A stretch of DNA of 6,755 bases from the NCBI GenBank assembly GCA_964501815.1, contig CAZCUR010000107.1, positions 1 to 6,755 of the forward strand, given 5' to 3'. Below, piece by piece: positions 5,757-6,755 of the stretch (its first letter is position 1; each line of letters starts with the position of its first letter). The DNA comes from Geothermobacter sp964501815. Lineage in GTDB: Bacteria > Desulfobacterota > Desulfuromonadia > Desulfuromonadales > Geothermobacteraceae. The translations under genes were made by a program, and so were the position numbers. A model generated the notes under the pieces. It worked only from the letters and a program-made list of their open reading frames with translations. It searched no databases and was not told the origin of the DNA.

Positions 5757-5785
5757 ACTATATGACCCAAATTGGGAATGTGCAA
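5757..5785 (-). promoter_or_regulatory. Promoter of the MNT-HEPN operon
   Basis: On the minus strand, TTGCAC (5780-5785) and TATAGT (5757-5762, five of six consensus bases) are 17 bases apart. The -35 match is weak (TTG only), as expected for a regulated promoter. The start point should be about 5750, immediately before the ATG at 5749. Confidence 0.5.
5765..5777. promoter_or_regulatory. Palindromic operator site 2 in the promoter spacer
   Basis: ACCCAAATTGGGA has a perfect 11-bp palindromic core, CCCAAATTGGG, centred at 5771, exactly 21 bp (two helical turns) from the centre of site 1. It sits between the -35 and -10 elements of the MNT-HEPN promoter, so two dimers could bind on the same face of the helix and occlude polymerase. 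Confidence 0.62.
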
Positions 5786-5856
5786 GCAGGATTTTCAGGA
5801 CTGTGCTTGTTTTGTATCAGCGACCGCGGTTGGTGCAGGTCTGGCCGCCTGTTTGG

Positions 5857-5882
5857 GGCTGGAACTCCTGTTCATTCCAGCC
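5857..5882. repeat. Hairpin across the end of the ParE-type toxin gene
   Basis: GGCTGGAA (5857-5864) is the exact reverse complement of TTCCAGCC (5875-5882) around a 10-base loop that contains the toxin gene's stop codon (5872-5874). Neither side has a run of T, so it is a poor rho-independent terminator. It may mark the mRNA 3' end or act as a stability element. The bases from here to the MNT promoter (5786-5856) hold no gene I can support. Confidence 0.5.
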
Positions 5883-6246
5883 ACCGATCGACAAAGTCAA
5901 ACGAGAGCTGTCGATGGTGCCGGATGGCGAGCAGGTAGAGGTTTGCCTGTTGCCGCGCATACAGAAGGATGTAATGCCCGTGGATCAGTTCGCGCAGCTG
6001 ACTCTCGGGTCCCATGCGTTGACGCAGGGAGGCAAGCATGTCGGCGGATTCCCGGGAGGTGGGGCGGCGACGGGAAAAATCGCTGCCGATATCCGGCAGG
6101 CTTTCGAGACGTGGCAGGACCGCGGCAAAGAGGTCGTCGAGGAGAGCATCAAAAGCCCCTTCGGCCTCGGTCGTGTTGAGAAATTCCCTGATCTCTTCCA
6201 GGTTGCGACGAAAATTTCGGGTAATGTGGATGACCACACGGCTCAT
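5872..6246 (-). CDS. RelE/ParE-family toxin
   Basis: The product is a 124-aa protein of the RelE/ParE superfamily. An N-terminal strand VVIHITRNF leads into a helical hairpin (about 12-55). The diagnostic C-terminal sheet is LRELIHGHYILLYARQ (84-99) and LYLLAIRHHRQLSFDF (103-118), matching the family's R-x-YxLxY and LLxIRHxR blocks. Members act as toxins on DNA gyrase (ParE) or on ribosome-bound mRNA (RelE); which applies here cannot be decided. The ATG at 6246 overlaps the antitoxin stop as ATGA, which implies translational coupling and fits the absence of a strong ribosome site. An earlier in-frame ATG at 6288 lies deep in the antitoxin gene and is rejected. It has the usual antitoxin-first order. 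Confidence 0.88.
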   Translation of the reverse strand: MSRVVIHITRNFRRNLEEIREFLNTTEAEGAFDALLDDLFAAVLPRLESLPDIGSDFSRRRPTSRESADMLASLRQRMGPESQLRELIHGHYILLYARQQANLYLLAIRHHRQLSFDFVDRWLE

Positions 6247-6527
6247 GTGTCGCGGCCATAAAGAGCCTTGAGTTCCGCCACCGAACAAACATCCCCGGAT
6301 TCGACATCGTCCCAGCCCCTGGAGGCTTCTTCAAGCAGAGTCAGGTGAATGTGCTCCCGTTCAAGCCGGTGATAATAGTCCAGCCGGCGCGCGTCGATCA
6401 GGGCGACATAGGCCTTGCCGTTGCGGGTGATGATCTTTTCGCGCCCCTGGCAGGCTTCTTCCGCCAATTCCGTCAGACGCGACCGGGTTTCCTTGAGGGG
6501 GACGATATCCTTGCTGCTGATGGCCAT
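6243..6527 (-). CDS. Phd/YefM-family antitoxin
   Basis: The product is a 94-aa protein with the Phd/YefM arrangement. The N-terminal part DIVPLKETRSRLTELAEEA (7-25) is the DNA-binding region that usually forms dimers on the operator, and EKIITRNGKAYVALIDARRLD (30-50) is the conserved strand pair of the fold. The acidic C-terminal tail, from about residue 65 with LLEEASRGWDDVESGDV, is the part that wraps and neutralises the toxin. GGAGAG (6532-6537) lies 4 bases before the ATG. It is the first gene of the pair, followed by the ParE-type toxin with an ATGA overlap. A 20-bp near-palindrome at 6559-6578, about 30 bases upstream, is the likely site for autorepression by the antitoxin-toxin complex. 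Confidence 0.92.
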   Translation of the reverse strand: MAISSKDIVPLKETRSRLTELAEEACQGREKIITRNGKAYVALIDARRLDYYHRLEREHIHLTLLEEASRGWDDVESGDVCSVAELKALYGRDT

Positions 6528-6558
6528 TGCGCTCTCCAGAAAAAAGGTTGCACCGAAA

Positions 6559-6578
6559 GTTTAACCTATAGATTAAAC
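6559..6578. promoter_or_regulatory. Near-palindromic operator upstream of the Phd/YefM-ParE pair
   Basis: GTTTAACCTATAGATTAAAC pairs with its own reverse complement at 18 of 20 positions; the only mismatch is the C/A pair flanking CTATAG. It is A+T-rich in a G+C-rich region. It contains TAATCT and TATAGG on the minus strand, which could serve as a -10 element, although no convincing -35 was found. Phd and YefM bind such palindromes to repress their own operons. Confidence 0.6.
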
Positions 6579-6625
6579 CTTGTGGAGGGTTTTGCAAAGA
6601 TGGCCGGACCGGGGCAGACCAAACG

Positions 6626-6660
6626 CAAGAGGCCCGGTCAAAAGCTGACCGGGCCTCTTG
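6626..6660 (-). terminator. Hairpin terminator downstream of tRNA-Leu
   Basis: CAAGAGGCCCGGTCA (6626-6640) and TGACCGGGCCTCTTG (6646-6660) form a perfect 15-bp stem with a 5-base loop, 7 bases after the encoded CCA of the tRNA. On the minus strand it is followed by CGTTTGG, a short T run, so it probably ends tRNA transcription or shields its 3' end. It also separates the tRNA from the toxin-antitoxin genes. Confidence 0.75.
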
Positions 6661-6667
6661 TCAAAAC

Positions 6668-6752
6668 TGGTACCGAAGGCCGGATTCGAACCGGCACGCC
6701 CGAGGGCATCGGTTTTTGAGACCGACGTGTCTACCAATTCCACCACTTCGGC
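6668..6752 (-). tRNA. tRNA-Leu (anticodon CAA)
   Basis: This is a complete 85-base class II tRNA on the minus strand. The acceptor arm is GCCGAAG paired with CTTCGGT (the first pair is G-U), followed by A and an encoded CCA. The anticodon arm is TCGGT-CTCAAAA-ACCGA, giving anticodon CAA, which reads UUG codons. A long variable arm (TGCCCTCGGGCGT) and a T arm (GCCGG-TTCGAAT-CCGGC) follow. The size and layout match the E. coli CAA leucine tRNA. Confidence 0.97.
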
Positions 6753-6755
6753 ATA

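Noticed and set aside
5803..6261. Plus-strand open frame opposite the ParE-type toxin gene
   Set aside because: It is a shadow of the toxin, whose conserved C-terminal blocks and ATGA coupling to the antitoxin settle the strand.
6668..6690. Attachment-site duplication of the tRNA-Leu 3' end
   Set aside because: No second copy of the T arm and acceptor end was found in the window, so no att site can be called.

Overview
The window is bacterial chromosomal DNA with a high G+C content and tightly packed genes. Protein family content (a cytoplasmic PpiB cyclophilin, an RlmI-type rRNA methyltransferase, an ArsP-like permease, and an uncharacterised helical protein with an FEDYC-type segment) points to a Gram-negative bacterium, perhaps of the Desulfuromonadales/Geobacter type. 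That placement is inference by resemblance; no database search was possible.

Left part (1-2700): a heptamer tandem repeat at the left edge; a minus-strand class I SAM-dependent methyltransferase with its own extended -10 promoter; a non-coding stretch of about 230 bases rich in inverted repeats; a plus-strand permease of the ArsP/DUF318 type; and a convergent minus-strand gene of unknown function whose end overlaps the permease end by 12 bases. Middle part (2700-4700): an RlmI-family 23S rRNA methyltransferase on the plus strand converges on the minus-strand ppiB gene. The two share one strong bidirectional terminator, and ppiB has a good sigma70-type promoter of its own.

Right part (4711-6752): everything reads on the minus strand. 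In transcription order it holds a complete tRNA-Leu(CAA) with encoded CCA, a hairpin terminator, a Phd/YefM antitoxin and ParE-type toxin pair joined by an ATGA overlap, and then a winged-helix nucleotidyltransferase (MNT) and HEPN-domain pair joined by an overlap of about 20 bases. The window therefore carries two toxin-antitoxin-like modules of different type, back to back and directly downstream of a tRNA gene, which is a common place for acquired DNA.

The most notable signal is in the promoter of the MNT-HEPN pair. Two 13-bp palindromes of the form ACCCAWAWTGGGW are centred exactly 21 bp apart. One lies between the -35 and -10 elements and the other lies over the predicted start site and start codon. 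This suggests autoregulation by the winged-helix domain of the MNT protein and a leaderless transcript. The Phd-ParE pair has its own 20-bp near-palindrome upstream, which is a probable operator.
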